The notes under the pieces were generated by a model, which ran no database searches, was not told where the DNA came from, and saw only the letters and a list, made by a program, of their open reading frames with translations. Below, piece after piece: positions 50,744 through 60,837 of a DNA stretch of 64,000 bases (the stretch's first letter is position 1; each line of letters opens with the position of its first letter). The stretch lies in the NCBI RefSeq assembly GCF_042665525.1, contig NZ_JBHTCQ010000001.1:1612001-1676000 (forward strand), written 5' to 3'. This stretch comes from Allobogoriella alba (GTDB taxonomy: Bacteria; Actinomycetota; Actinomycetes; Actinomycetales; Actinomycetaceae). Made by a program: the position numbers and the translations under genes.

Positions 50744-52663
50744 ATGTCCGTGCGCTCCGACCTGCGCAACGTCGCCATCGTGGCCCACGTCGACCACGGC
50801 AAGACGACCCTGGTGGACGCCATGCTCTGGCAGACGGGCGCGTTCGGCGGGCACCAGACGCCTGCGTCGACGGGGGAGCGGGTCATGGACTCCGGCGACC
50901 TCGAGCGCGAGAAGGGCATCACCATCCTCGCCAAGAACACCGCCGTGCACTACCGCGGCCCGGCCGCCCGGGACGCCGGCGGGGACGGCGTGGTCATCAA
51001 CGTCATCGACACCCCCGGGCACGCTGACTTCGGTGGGGAGGTCGAGCGCGGCCTGAGCATGGTCGACGGCGTGGTGCTGCTGGTCGACGCGTCCGAGGGC
51101 CCACTGCCGCAGACCCGGTTCGTGCTGCGCAAGGCACTCGCCGCGGCACTGCCCGTCGTGCTGGTCGTCAACAAGGTCGACCGTCCGGACTCCCGGATCT
51201 CCGAGGTCGTCTCGGAGACCCAGGACCTGCTGCTCTCGCTCGCCGCCGACCTGGCAGACGAGGTCGGAGAGCTGGACCTCGACGCGATCCTCGACGTCCC
51301 GGTGGTCTACGCGTCCGCGAAGGCAGGTCGCGCGAGCCTCGCCCAGCCCGCCGACGGCGAGCTGCCCGTCACCGAGAACCTCGAGCCGCTCTTCGCCACC
51401 ATCCTCGAGGCCGTGCCGGCGCCGTCGTACGAGGAGGGCGCGCCACTTCAGGCGCACGTGACGAACCTCGACGCCTCGCCCTTCCTCGGCCGTCTCGCCC
51501 TGCTGCGGATCCACGGCGGCGAGCTGCGCAAGGGGCAGAACGTGCTCTGGGCACGCGCCGACGGGACGAGCCGCACGGTCCGGATCTCCGAGCTGCTGCG
51601 TACCGAGGCCCTCGAGCGCGTCCCCGCGGAGCGGGCGTTCGCCGGGGACATCGTCGCCGTCGCCGGCATCGAGGACATCACCATCGGCGAGTCGCTGGTC
51701 GACCTGGACGACCCGCACCCGCTGCCCCTCATCACCGTCGACGAGCCGGCGATCGCCATGACCATCGGCATCAACACCTCGCCGCTGGCCGGACGGGTCA
51801 AGGGCGCCAAGGTCACCGCCCGGCAGGTCAAGGACCGGCTGGACCGCGAGCTCATCGGCAACGTCTCGCTCCGGGTGCTGCCGACCGACCGACCCGACGC
51901 CTGGGAGGTGCAGGGCCGCGGCGAGCTCGCGCTGGCCATCCTCGTCGAGCAGATGCGGCGCGAGGGCTTCGAGCTGACCGTCGGCAAGCCCCAGGTCGTG
52001 ACCCGCACGGTCGACGGCGTGCGGCAGGAGCCGATGGAGCGGATGACCGTCGACGTGCCCGAGGAGTACCTGGGAACGGTCACCCAGCTGATGGCCGCCC
52101 GCAAGGGGCGCATGGAGACGATGTCCAACCACGGCACCGGGTGGGTCCGCATGGAGTTCGTGGTGCCCGCCCGGGGCCTCATCGGCTTCCGGACCAGGTT
52201 CCTCACCGAGACCCGCGGCACCGGCATCGCCTCTTCGATCGCCGACGGCTTCGCTCCCTGGCAGGGCCCGATCGAGATGCGCTCGACGGGGTCGATGGTC
52301 GCCGACCGTGCGGGCGCCGTGACGCCCTACGCGATGATCAACCTCCAGGAGCGCGGCACCTTCTTCGTCGAGCCCGCCTCCGAGGTCTACGAGGGCCAGG
52401 TCGTCGGGGAGAACTCGCGCAACGAGGACATGGACGTCAACGTCACGCGTGAGAAGAAGCTGACGAACATGCGCTCCTCCACGGCGGAGACCTTCGAGAA
52501 CCTCGTGCCCCCGCGCCGGCTCACGCTCGAGGAGTCCCTGGAGATCGCCGCCGAGGACGAGTGCGTGGAGGTCACGCCCGAGGCGGTGCGGATCCGCAAG
52601 GTGATCCTGGACTCCACCGAGCGGTTCCGGGCCAACGCCCGCGCCCGGCGCGCCGGGGCCTGA
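50744..52663 (+). CDS. typA: translational GTPase TypA/BipA
   Basis: A 639-residue ribosome-associated GTPase involved in 50S assembly and stress. G1 AHVDHGKTT, the switch region REKGITILAKNTAVHY, G3 DTPGHADFGGEV and G4 NKVDRPDSR are intact. EF-G-like domains II, III and V follow, and the BipA-specific C-terminal domain at the end (VVGENSRNEDMDVNVTREKKLTNMRSS, then EECVEV). The ATG at 50744 is clear. It starts a probable unit with the PIG-L deacetylase gene 45 bases downstream. Confidence 0.95.
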   Translation: MSVRSDLRNVAIVAHVDHGKTTLVDAMLWQTGAFGGHQTPASTGERVMDSGDLEREKGITILAKNTAVHYRGPAARDAGGDGVVINVIDTPGHADFGGEVERGLSMVDGVVLLVDASEGPLPQTRFVLRKALAAALPVVLVVNKVDRPDSRISEVVSETQDLLLSLAADLADEVGELDLDAILDVPVVYASAKAGRASLAQPADGELPVTENLEPLFATILEAVPAPSYEEGAPLQAHVTNLDASPFLGRLALLRIHGGELRKGQNVLWARADGTSRTVRISELLRTEALERVPAERAFAGDIVAVAGIEDITIGESLVDLDDPHPLPLITVDEPAIAMTIGINTSPLAGRVKGAKVTARQVKDRLDRELIGNVSLRVLPTDRPDAWEVQGRGELALAILVEQMRREGFELTVGKPQVVTRTVDGVRQEPMERMTVDVPEEYLGTVTQLMAARKGRMETMSNHGTGWVRMEFVVPARGLIGFRTRFLTETRGTGIASSIADGFAPWQGPIEMRSTGSMVADRAGAVTPYAMINLQERGTFFVEPASEVYEGQVVGENSRNEDMDVNVTREKKLTNMRSSTAETFENLVPPRRLTLEESLEIAAEDECVEVTPEAVRIRKVILDSTERFRANARARRAGA

Positions 52664-52708
52664 CGGGCAAGGTGTGCTTGTGGCGCCGCGTCGCGCGATG
52701 ATGGAACC

Positions 52709-53818
52709 GTGACGGACCCGCACGCCATCTCCAAGGCGCCGCTCGCCACGGGCGGCGTCCTCGGCGTCTTCGCGCACCCCGACGACGAGACGCTCGGGGC
52801 CGGCGGCCTGCTCGCCTCGGCGGCGGCCGCCGGTGTCCCGGTCGACGTCGTGACCGCGACCCGCGGTGAGGCGGGCGAGGTGATCCCGCCCGACCTCGCC
52901 CACCTCACGCAGGACCCGCAGGCGCTCGCCCACACGCGCGAGCACGAGATCGCCCGGGCCGTGGCGGCCCTCGGGGTGAAGGCGCACCGCTTCCTCGACA
53001 CCGAGCCCGGCCTGGCGGGGCAGCGGCCCGCCCGGTTCACCGACTCCGGCATGGCGTGGATCCGCCCGGGCCTGGCCGGGCCCGCCGAGACGGCGGGACC
53101 GGACGCGTTCACGAAGGTCCCGGTGGACGTCGCCGCGCGGCTGCTCGCCGCCATGATCCGCCGCGTGCGGCCCCAGGTGGTCCTCACCGAGGAGCCCGAC
53201 GGCGGGTACGGGCACCCCGACCACGTCCAGGTGCACCGGGTCACCATGCGGGCCGTGGAGCTCGCCGCCATGGATACGCCGACCGAGGCGGAGGACGACC
53301 CGCTGGAGGGCCTGGCGCCATGGTTCGTGCCCGTCGTGGGCTGGATCGTCGAGCCCGCGGACCGCTACCGGGCGGCGCTGCGCTGGCTCGAGGCGATGGT
53401 CGAGCACGACCCCCAGTTCGGGCACCGGGGCGACGTCCTCGGCACCACCTCGCCGGAGCACGAGCTGCCGTCCCTCGCGGTGCCACCGGAGCACGTCGAC
53501 CTGACGATCGATGTCAAGCCCGTCCTGCCTGCCGTGGTCGAGGCGCTCCGCGCGCACCGCACCCAGGTCCAGGCCGTGACGGTGCTGGATCGGGCCCGGC
53601 CGGAGAACCGCGGCCTGCCCGTGTGCGGGTGGCACGCCGTCAGCAACGGTGTGCTGCTGCCGCTGCTCGGGACCGCGAGCCTCCGGCTCGCCCCGGATCG
53701 GAACCTCGTCGCGGAGCTGACCGACCCGCGCACCGTGGACGGCCTGACCCGCGACCGGCTGGCCGGCACCGAGGGCGTCGACCGCCTCGCGGCCTACCTC
53801 GGCGGGACCCTCTCGTGA
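52709..53818 (+). CDS. PIG-L family deacetylase, MshB/Mca-like
   Basis: A 369-residue zinc-dependent deacetylase. Zinc motif AHPDDE at 22-27 (His23, Asp26) and HPDHVQVH further on are the metal-binding set of MshB, the mycothiol-biosynthesis GlcNAc-Ins deacetylase, and of the related amidase Mca. The length is longer than typical MshB (~300 residues) because of the C-terminal ~110 residues. The best assignment is mshB or a close paralogue; the exact role is open. GTG start at 52709, and the stop overlaps the next start by 4 bases. Confidence 0.8.
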   Translation: MTDPHAISKAPLATGGVLGVFAHPDDETLGAGGLLASAAAAGVPVDVVTATRGEAGEVIPPDLAHLTQDPQALAHTREHEIARAVAALGVKAHRFLDTEPGLAGQRPARFTDSGMAWIRPGLAGPAETAGPDAFTKVPVDVAARLLAAMIRRVRPQVVLTEEPDGGYGHPDHVQVHRVTMRAVELAAMDTPTEAEDDPLEGLAPWFVPVVGWIVEPADRYRAALRWLEAMVEHDPQFGHRGDVLGTTSPEHELPSLAVPPEHVDLTIDVKPVLPAVVEALRAHRTQVQAVTVLDRARPENRGLPVCGWHAVSNGVLLPLLGTASLRLAPDRNLVAELTDPRTVDGLTRDRLAGTEGVDRLAAYLGGTLS

Positions 53819-54288
53819 GCGGGCCGAACCCTGCCTGGCCGTGGGCCACGGACCGGAGCGCACCGGGTCAGGGCGGACCCGGCAGCGAGGAACGCAGCCC
53901 GACGGCACCTGCCGGGGCGACCGCCCTCATCTCCGCGGCGATCGTCGGTGCGCTGGTCGCCGTGGCGGGGACGCTGCTGCATCGCTGGTCGCACCAGGGA
54001 TTCCCCGAGGGCCTCGTGATCGCCTTCCTCGTCGTGCTCGTCGGCAGCGTCTTCGCCCGTGCCGCGGCCGACCGGCTCGGCATCCTGCTGCACGTGCTCG
54101 CCGCGCTGCTCATCGCCCTGGGCCTGACGTACCTGGCCCCGAACCAGGACGTGCTCGTCACCGACGACCTCATCAGCCGTATCTGGCTCCTCGGGCTGCC
54201 GGTCGCCGCAGCGGTCGCAGCCGTGACGCCGGGCGCCTGGTACGCCGACACCCCGCGCGCCGCGCGCGGGCGGCAGGCCACGCGTTGA
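53815..54288 (+). CDS. small four-helix membrane protein
   Basis: A 157-residue protein with a disordered N-terminus (MSGPNPAWPWATDRSA... by GTG start) and four hydrophobic segments (TALISAAIVGALVAVAGTLL, EGLVIAFLVVLVGSVFA, LGILLHVLAALLIALGLTYLA, IWLLGLPVAAAVAAVTPGAW). I cannot name the family with confidence. The GTG overlaps the deacetylase stop, and its own stop overlaps the TTG start of the flavin reductase, so all three are coupled. Confidence 0.65.
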   Translation: MSGPNPAWPWATDRSAPGQGGPGSEERSPTAPAGATALISAAIVGALVAVAGTLLHRWSHQGFPEGLVIAFLVVLVGSVFARAAADRLGILLHVLAALLIALGLTYLAPNQDVLVTDDLISRIWLLGLPVAAAVAAVTPGAWYADTPRAARGRQATR

Positions 54289-54785
54289 GCCCCGTCGAGA
54301 CGGACCTCGTCGACCGGTTCCGCGCGACGATGGCGCGACTGCCGGGCGGGGTGACGGCGGTCGCGGTCCGGCGAGGCGGCCTGGACCTGGCCATGACGGC
54401 CACCACCGTCGTCTCGGTCTCGCTGCGCCCACCGATGCTGCTCTTCTCCGTCCATTCCGACGCGCGCCTGCGCGAGGTCCTCGACGAGGTCGACACGTGG
54501 GCCGTGAGCATCCTCGACGGCGACGGGCGCGTCCTCGCCGAACGGCTCGCCGACCCTGGCCGGCCGGCCGTCGGGCAGCTCGTCGGCGTCCGCCACCGCC
54601 GCGGCGAGCACAGCGGGGCCGCCCTCCTCGAGCCGGCACAGGCCTGGCTGGAGTGCCGCACGGCATGGATCCGGACGGCCGGCGACCACGACGTCGTCGT
54701 CGGCGAGGTGCTGGACGCGTGGACCGGCGCGACGGGCACCGGCGGCCTCGTCCACCACCTGGGCAGACTCCGGCCGCTGACCTGA
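54285..54785 (+). CDS. flavin reductase family protein (FMN-binding split barrel)
   Basis: A 166-residue FMN-binding split-barrel protein. VDRFRATMARLPGGVTAVAVRRGGLDLAMTATTVVSVSLRPPMLLFSVHSDARL is the flavin reductase N-terminus, and the later WLECRTAWIRTAGDHDVVVGEVLDA belongs to the same fold. The TTG start at 54285 overlaps the previous stop (TTGA) and is needed to keep the full N-terminus; a later ATG would cut into the domain. Partner oxygenase unknown. Confidence 0.75.
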   Translation: MSPVETDLVDRFRATMARLPGGVTAVAVRRGGLDLAMTATTVVSVSLRPPMLLFSVHSDARLREVLDEVDTWAVSILDGDGRVLAERLADPGRPAVGQLVGVRHRRGEHSGAALLEPAQAWLECRTAWIRTAGDHDVVVGEVLDAWTGATGTGGLVHHLGRLRPLT

Positions 54786-54918
54786 GGTTGTGCATGCGGC
54801 GCCGGCCTGCGTAACGATGTGATGACGGCCGTGCGGCGGGTGCGAAGCCCGCCCGGACCGGCTACTACCATGCACGAAGGTCCGTCCCAGGACCTCGGGG
54901 GAAGAGGGAAGTTCCGAG

Positions 54919-57036
54919 TTGACTGATGACCGCACGCCCGTGTCGGGCCGGGGCACGACGACACCGGCCTCGGGCGCCACGGAGAGCAGCGGGATGTCCG
55001 ACCTGGACCGCGTGCTGGACCGTCGTCAGCAGGACGGCGAGGACGCGCCGCCCCCGCCGCCGGACGCCGCCCCGCCCCCGCCGCCGGACGCCACGCCCTC
55101 CGACGCGGAGGCCCCCGAGGACACCCATCGGTACGAGGACGCCGGACGGCCCGGGCAGGACGTACCGCCAGGGCCGGGCCGCGACGCGCCGCAGGAGGAC
55201 GGGGCGAGCACCGCGGTCGTCCCCGCCGTCTCCGACACGCCCGGCGGCAACACCACCGACGGTGGCTCACCGCTCGTCGGCTTCGAGGAGGAGCGGCCTC
55301 GGCGCGGCCGTCGGCGCGCCCTGACGGCGCTCGTCGTCCTCGTGGTGCTGGCCGCCGCCTACGTCGGCGTCGCGTGGTTTCTCGGGGACCGCGTGCCGAA
55401 CGGCACGACCGTCGCGGGGGTCCCGATCGGCGGCATGCCCGCGGCCGAGGCCCGCAGCACGCTCGACGAAGAGCTCGGACCGGTGGCACGCGAGCCGATC
55501 CCGGTCACGGTCGGGGACGGCGTCTCGAGCATCGATCCCGCCGCCACCGGCATGACCTTCGACGCGGCCGCCACCACGGACGAGCTCGTCGGCTTCACCC
55601 TGGACCCCCGCGTCCTGTGGGGCAGGTTGTTCGGCCTCGGGGCCGTGGAGCCCGTCACCACGGTCGACGAGCCGGCGCTGCGCGAGTCGCTGACGTCCGC
55701 GGCCACCGAGCTCGACGTCGCCCCGGTCGAGGGCGCGATCGCCTACTCGGGCGTCTCACCGGACGTCACCGAGCCGGAACCGGGCACCGCCGTCGACGTC
55801 GACGCGGCCGTCACGGCCGTCGCGGACCGGTGGCTGACCGAGGAGCGGCCCCTGGAGCTGCCCACCGAGGAGGTCCCGCCGACGGTCGGCCAGGACGCCG
55901 TCCAGAGCGCCCTGGAGGACCTCGCCGAGCCACTCGTCTCCGGGCCGGTCACCGTCAAGGTCGGCGACCGGATCGCCGAGGTCCCCCCGGAGCAGCTCGC
56001 CCGGCACGCCACCTTCGTCGCGGACGGGGACCGCCTGCGGCTCGAGCTCGACGGCGAGAGGCTGGCGGACGCCGTCGTCGACATCAACCCCGACATCGAG
56101 GTCGCCGGTGAGGACGCCCGGATCGTCCTCGGCAGTGACGGGCCCGAGATCCAGCCGTCGACGACCGGTCGCGGCTTCGACCCCGAGAGGCTGGCCGACG
56201 CCGTCCACGAGGCGGGCACCTCGAGCCGGCGCACGGCCGAGGTGCAGCTGGTGGAGTCCGAGCCGGAGTTCACCACCGAGGACGCCGAGGCGCTCGGGGT
56301 GCACGAGGTGATCGCCGAGTTCTCCACGCCGATGCCCTACGACCCCGTACGCACCTCGAACCTCGAGACCGGCGCCGCGAAGGCCTCGGGCACGCTCGTC
56401 ATGCCCGGCGAGGAGTTCTCGCTGCTCGACGCGATCGGACCGATCAGCGAGGCCAACGGCTACGTCTCCTCCGGCGTCGTCGAGGACGGGTTCGAGTCGA
56501 CCGCCACCGGCGGCGGCCTGTCCCAGCTCTCGACGACGCTGTACAACGTCGCGTTCCTGGCCGGTATGGACGACGTCGCGCACACGCCCCACAGCCGGTG
56601 GTTCGACCGGTACCCGCAGGGCCGCGAGGCCACGCTGTGGGAGCCCTCGACCGACATGGTGTGGCGGAACAACACCGACCACGGCGTTCTCGTCGAGGCC
56701 TGGGTCAGCAGCGACCAGGTCCACGCCCGGCTCTGGGGGACCGACGTGTGGGACGTCGAGACCTGGACGTCCGACCCGTACGACGTCGTCGAGCCGCAGA
56801 CCGTGTACAACCCCTCGCCCGAGTGCATCCCCGAGTCGGGCGGGCAGAGCGGCTTCTCGGTCACCGTGACCCGGCAGCGGTCCCGGGACGGCGGACCGGT
56901 CGACGAGCAGACCTGGAACTGGACCTACTCGCCGTGGAACCACGTGGTGTGCGGGTCCCCGCCCTCGGACGAGGAGCGGTCCGGCGGCGGTGACGGCGGC
57001 GGACGCAACGGCGGAGGCAACGGCGGCGGCGACTGA
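54919..57036 (+). CDS. VanW family cell-wall protein
   Basis: A 705-residue protein with one membrane helix (~135-155, LTALVVLVVLAAAYVGVAWFL) and a large extracytoplasmic part. The cytoplasmic N-terminus is disordered with a Pro-rich tandem repeat (PPPPPDA twice, 24-base period at 55048). PG_binding_4-like modules follow, then the VanW domain (ANGYVSSGVVEDGFESTATGGGLSQLSTTLYNVAF). The Gly-rich end (GGDGGGRNGGGNGG) overlaps an opposing gene. The TTG start at 54919 is preceded by GAGGGAA. Role: probably in cell-wall or glycopeptide context; exact function unknown. Confidence 0.85.
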   Translation: MTDDRTPVSGRGTTTPASGATESSGMSDLDRVLDRRQQDGEDAPPPPPDAAPPPPPDATPSDAEAPEDTHRYEDAGRPGQDVPPGPGRDAPQEDGASTAVVPAVSDTPGGNTTDGGSPLVGFEEERPRRGRRRALTALVVLVVLAAAYVGVAWFLGDRVPNGTTVAGVPIGGMPAAEARSTLDEELGPVAREPIPVTVGDGVSSIDPAATGMTFDAAATTDELVGFTLDPRVLWGRLFGLGAVEPVTTVDEPALRESLTSAATELDVAPVEGAIAYSGVSPDVTEPEPGTAVDVDAAVTAVADRWLTEERPLELPTEEVPPTVGQDAVQSALEDLAEPLVSGPVTVKVGDRIAEVPPEQLARHATFVADGDRLRLELDGERLADAVVDINPDIEVAGEDARIVLGSDGPEIQPSTTGRGFDPERLADAVHEAGTSSRRTAEVQLVESEPEFTTEDAEALGVHEVIAEFSTPMPYDPVRTSNLETGAAKASGTLVMPGEEFSLLDAIGPISEANGYVSSGVVEDGFESTATGGGLSQLSTTLYNVAFLAGMDDVAHTPHSRWFDRYPQGREATLWEPSTDMVWRNNTDHGVLVEAWVSSDQVHARLWGTDVWDVETWTSDPYDVVEPQTVYNPSPECIPESGGQSGFSVTVTRQRSRDGGPVDEQTWNWTYSPWNHVVCGSPPSDEERSGGGDGGGRNGGGNGGGD

Positions 57037-57296
57037 GCTGGCTGTCCCGGAGCGTCCCGGCGCCGGCGCGGCGGGGGAGGCGGGACGCGCTTCCCCGCGA
57101 CCATCGTCTCGGCGGCGACGGACACCTCACCGCGACGTGTGCGCACGACGACCCCGGCCGGACCGACCCGCAGCAGGTCGCCCAGCGCGTCGTGCAGCCC
57201 GTCCGGGGCCCGGTAGCGCACCACCACCCGCTCGCCGGGACGCCAGCTGCGCCACGGTGGGGTGTCGGCCGTCGTGCTCACCGTCACATCCTGCAC
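56925..57296 (-). CDS. small protein resembling the N-terminal module of actinobacterial GNAT proteins
   Basis: A 123-residue protein. Residues 14-75 (WRSWRPGERVVVRYRAPDGLHDALGDLLRVGPAGVVVRTRRGEVSVAAETMVAGKRVPP) form a compact, mostly beta module of the kind found before acetyltransferase domains next to fdxA in actinobacteria. No acetyltransferase domain follows here; the rest is a Pro/Arg-rich tail. The 112-base overlap with the convergent VanW gene may mean that the true stop is read but the tail has no constraint. The function is not known. Confidence 0.5.
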   Translation of the reverse strand: MQDVTVSTTADTPPWRSWRPGERVVVRYRAPDGLHDALGDLLRVGPAGVVVRTRRGEVSVAAETMVAGKRVPPPPPRRRRDAPGQPAQSPPPLPPPLRPPPSPPPDRSSSEGGDPHTTWFHGE

Positions 57297-57402
57297 CGCC
57301 CACGCGCGTTCGTGCTGGGCGGTGGGCCTGCGCGATACTGGACGGACGGCGCGTACGCCCCACCGCGCTCGCGCCGGCGAGCAGAGGAAAGGAAAGGCTC
57401 TC

Positions 57403-57720
57403 GTGACCTACGTCATCGCCCAACCGTGTGTGGACGTCAAGGACCTGGCGTGCGTCGACGAGTGTCCGGTGGACTGCATCTACGAGGGCAAGCGGATGCT
57501 CTACATCCACCCCGACGAGTGCGTCGACTGCGGCGCCTGCGAGCCCGTCTGCCCCGTCGAGGCCATCTACTACGAGGACGACACGCCCACCGTCTGGGCG
57601 GACTACTACAAGGCCAACGTCGAGTTCTTCGACGACATCGGCTCCCCGGGTGGAGCCGCGAAGATGGGACTCATCGACAAGGACCACCCGCTCGTCGCCG
57701 ATCTGCCGCCGCAGGCCTGA
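57403..57720 (+). CDS. fdxA: 7Fe ferredoxin
   Basis: A 105-residue ferredoxin carrying one [3Fe-4S] and one [4Fe-4S] cluster. Cysteines lie at 9, 17, 21, 25, 40, 43, 46 and 50 in the actinobacterial FdxA pattern: Cys9, Cys17, Cys50 for the 3Fe cluster and Cys21, Cys40, Cys43, Cys46 for the 4Fe cluster. GTG start at 57403 with GGAAAGG upstream. Electron carrier for P450s and other oxidoreductases. dapC follows after one base, the order known from mycobacteria. Confidence 0.93.
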   Translation: MTYVIAQPCVDVKDLACVDECPVDCIYEGKRMLYIHPDECVDCGACEPVCPVEAIYYEDDTPTVWADYYKANVEFFDDIGSPGGAAKMGLIDKDHPLVADLPPQA

Positions 57721-57721
57721 C

Positions 57722-58918
57722 GTGCCGCTCCACGGAGCGGCGCTGCCCGACTTCCCCTGGGACTCGCTCGCACCAGCGAAGGCCCGTGCCGCCGCGCACC
57801 CGGGCGGGATCGTCGACCTGTCGGTCGGCACTCCGGTGGACCCCACGCCCGACGTCGCGCGCGAGGCCCTCATCGCCGCTGCCGACGCCCCGGGCTACCC
57901 CCAGACCATCGGCACGCCCCGGCTGCGCCGGGCGGTCGTGGAGTGGTTCGCGCGTCGCCGCGGCGTGCCGGATCTCGATCCCGACGGCGTGCTCCCGACG
58001 ATCGGGTCGAAGGAGATGGTCGCGCTCCTGCCCGCGCTGCTGGGGCTCGGCGCCGGGGACGCGGTGCTGCACCCGCGGACCGCCTACCCCACCTACGACG
58101 TCGGAGCACGCCTGGCCGGCGCCACGCCCGTGGCCGTGGACCCGGACCCCGCGACCTGGCCCGAGCAGGACGTGCGGCTGGTCTGGCTGAACTCGCCCGG
58201 CAACCCGGACGGGCACGTCCTCGGCGTGGAGCAGCTCGCGGCCGTGGTGGCGTGGGCGCGTGACCGGGGCGCCGTCGTCGTCGCCGACGAGTGCTACGCC
58301 GAGCTCGGCTGGAGCGAGCCGTGGGACACCGGCGGCGTGCCCAGCCTGCTCGACCCCCGGGTGACCGGCGGCGACGTCCGCGGGCTGCTGGTGCTGTACT
58401 CGCTGTCCAAGCAGTCCAACCTCGCCGGCTACCGGGCGGCCCTGGTCGCGGGGGACCCCGCGCTCGTCCGGCCCGTCACGGAGGTGCGGCGGCACGCCGG
58501 GATGATCATGCCCGCCCCGGTGCAGGCCGCCATGGCCGCCGTCCTCGAGGACGACGAGCACGTCGCCGCCCAGAAGGAGCGGTACCGCACCCGCCGGACA
58601 GCGCTCCTCGGCGCCGTCGACGCCGCCGGTCTGGAGCACGACCCGGAGTCGGTCGCCGGCCTGTACCTGTGGCTGGGTGCCGGCGCCACGGACGGATCGG
58701 GCGACGACGCCAGCGGCCGGGACGGCGCGGGAGGTGACTCGTGGCAGGTCGTCGACGCGCTCGCCGGGCGCGGCATCCTCGTCGCCCCGGGCGACTTCTA
58801 CGGCCCCGCCGGCCGGGGGCGGGTGCGGCTCGCGCTCACGGCCACGGACGAACGCGTCACCGAGGCGGTGCGCCGCCTGACGGAGGGCGGCCCCCTGCTC
58901 CTCCCCGGCGGCCGCTGA
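57722..58918 (+). CDS. dapC: succinyldiaminopimelate transaminase
   Basis: A 398-residue class I/II PLP aminotransferase of lysine and peptidoglycan precursor synthesis. VDLSVGTPVDPTP, GSKEMVALLPALLGLGAGDAVLHP, WLNSPGNPDGHV, VVADECYAELGW, and SLSKQSNLAGYRAALVAG with the PLP Lys230 are intact. A short acidic Gly/Ser-rich insert (residues ~323-343, DGSGDDASGRDGAGG) is unusual for the family and not conserved. GTG start one base after fdxA. Confidence 0.9.
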   Translation: MPLHGAALPDFPWDSLAPAKARAAAHPGGIVDLSVGTPVDPTPDVAREALIAAADAPGYPQTIGTPRLRRAVVEWFARRRGVPDLDPDGVLPTIGSKEMVALLPALLGLGAGDAVLHPRTAYPTYDVGARLAGATPVAVDPDPATWPEQDVRLVWLNSPGNPDGHVLGVEQLAAVVAWARDRGAVVVADECYAELGWSEPWDTGGVPSLLDPRVTGGDVRGLLVLYSLSKQSNLAGYRAALVAGDPALVRPVTEVRRHAGMIMPAPVQAAMAAVLEDDEHVAAQKERYRTRRTALLGAVDAAGLEHDPESVAGLYLWLGAGATDGSGDDASGRDGAGGDSWQVVDALAGRGILVAPGDFYGPAGRGRVRLALTATDERVTEAVRRLTEGGPLLLPGGR

Positions 58919-59076
58919 CGGGAGGCGAGTCACGCCGTCGTGCGCGGCAGAACCCCTGATCTGCTGGGTTCTTGTTTGCTCACGCCATGGCTTATGTTGG
59001 TATCCGGACCGTGGCCCGGTACCCCCGGGCGCGCACGTGCGACGAGGCGCCAGAAGCGTCGATCGAGGAGGAACAG

Positions 59077-60399
<1,323 letters not shown>

Positions 60400-60414
60400 G
60401 CCGTCTCGGCCGGC

Positions 60415-60837
60415 TCAGGCGTAGCTGATCCGGACCGTCCCGTCGCCGGGGAGCTCGACCTCCGCGACGGGACGGGCGCGGAAGGGCGCGAGGTCGTCCA
60501 CCTGGACGGCGGGCACCTCCAGCGCCACCAGTCCGACGGCGAGCTTCGAGTTGACCTTCTGCGTCACGACGGCGATCGGAGCCGTGCCGATGACGCGGGA
60601 CAGGTGGAACTGCCCGGACCAGCCCGAGGACCCCTTGGCGCCGGGGATCACGAGCACGCGTCCGGCGAAGGAGGCCCCTCGTTCCGGGTGGGTGATCTCG
60701 GTGACCGTGCCCGTCTTCGGGTCGATCCCGCCCCAGCCGGGGATCGGCGCGGTGCAGACCAGGGCGGGCCCGCGCGCGGCGCCGGCCACCAGGGTGCGTC
60801 CGGCGAGGCTCAACGCCGGGTCGTGGCTCACGGTCAT
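60415..60837 (-). CDS. aconitase X swivel subunit (DUF126)
   Basis: A 140-residue small subunit of bacterial two-part aconitase X. Motifs are SLAGRTLVAGAARGPALVCTAPIPGWGGIDPKTGTV and HPERGASFAGRVLVIPGAKGSSGWSGQFHLSRVIGTAP, the swivel domain of the aconitase fold. In the family these enzymes dehydrate cis-3-hydroxy-L-proline (bacteria) or mevalonate-5-phosphate (archaea). Its ATG overlaps the large-subunit stop by 4 bases (ATGA), so the two are coupled. Confidence 0.85.
   Translation of the reverse strand: MTVSHDPALSLAGRTLVAGAARGPALVCTAPIPGWGGIDPKTGTVTEITHPERGASFAGRVLVIPGAKGSSGWSGQFHLSRVIGTAPIAVVTQKVNSKLAVGLVALEVPAVQVDDLAPFRARPVAEVELPGDGTVRISYA

Noticed and set aside
50627..53908. Very long open frame (over 1,000 codons) on the minus strand opposite typA and the PIG-L gene
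   Set aside because: It is the antisense shadow of two well-supported genes, with extreme Arg/Gly/Asp/Val bias and no recognisable domain.
55048..55092. Pro-rich direct repeat in the VanW gene as a separate mobile repeat
   Set aside because: It is a 24-base in-frame coding repeat in a disordered region, normal for high-GC actinobacterial membrane proteins.
58972..59076. 35-codon upstream extension of citrate synthase
   Set aside because: The ATG at 59077 has a near-perfect ribosome-binding site and gives the usual actinobacterial start; the upstream part is promoter-like.
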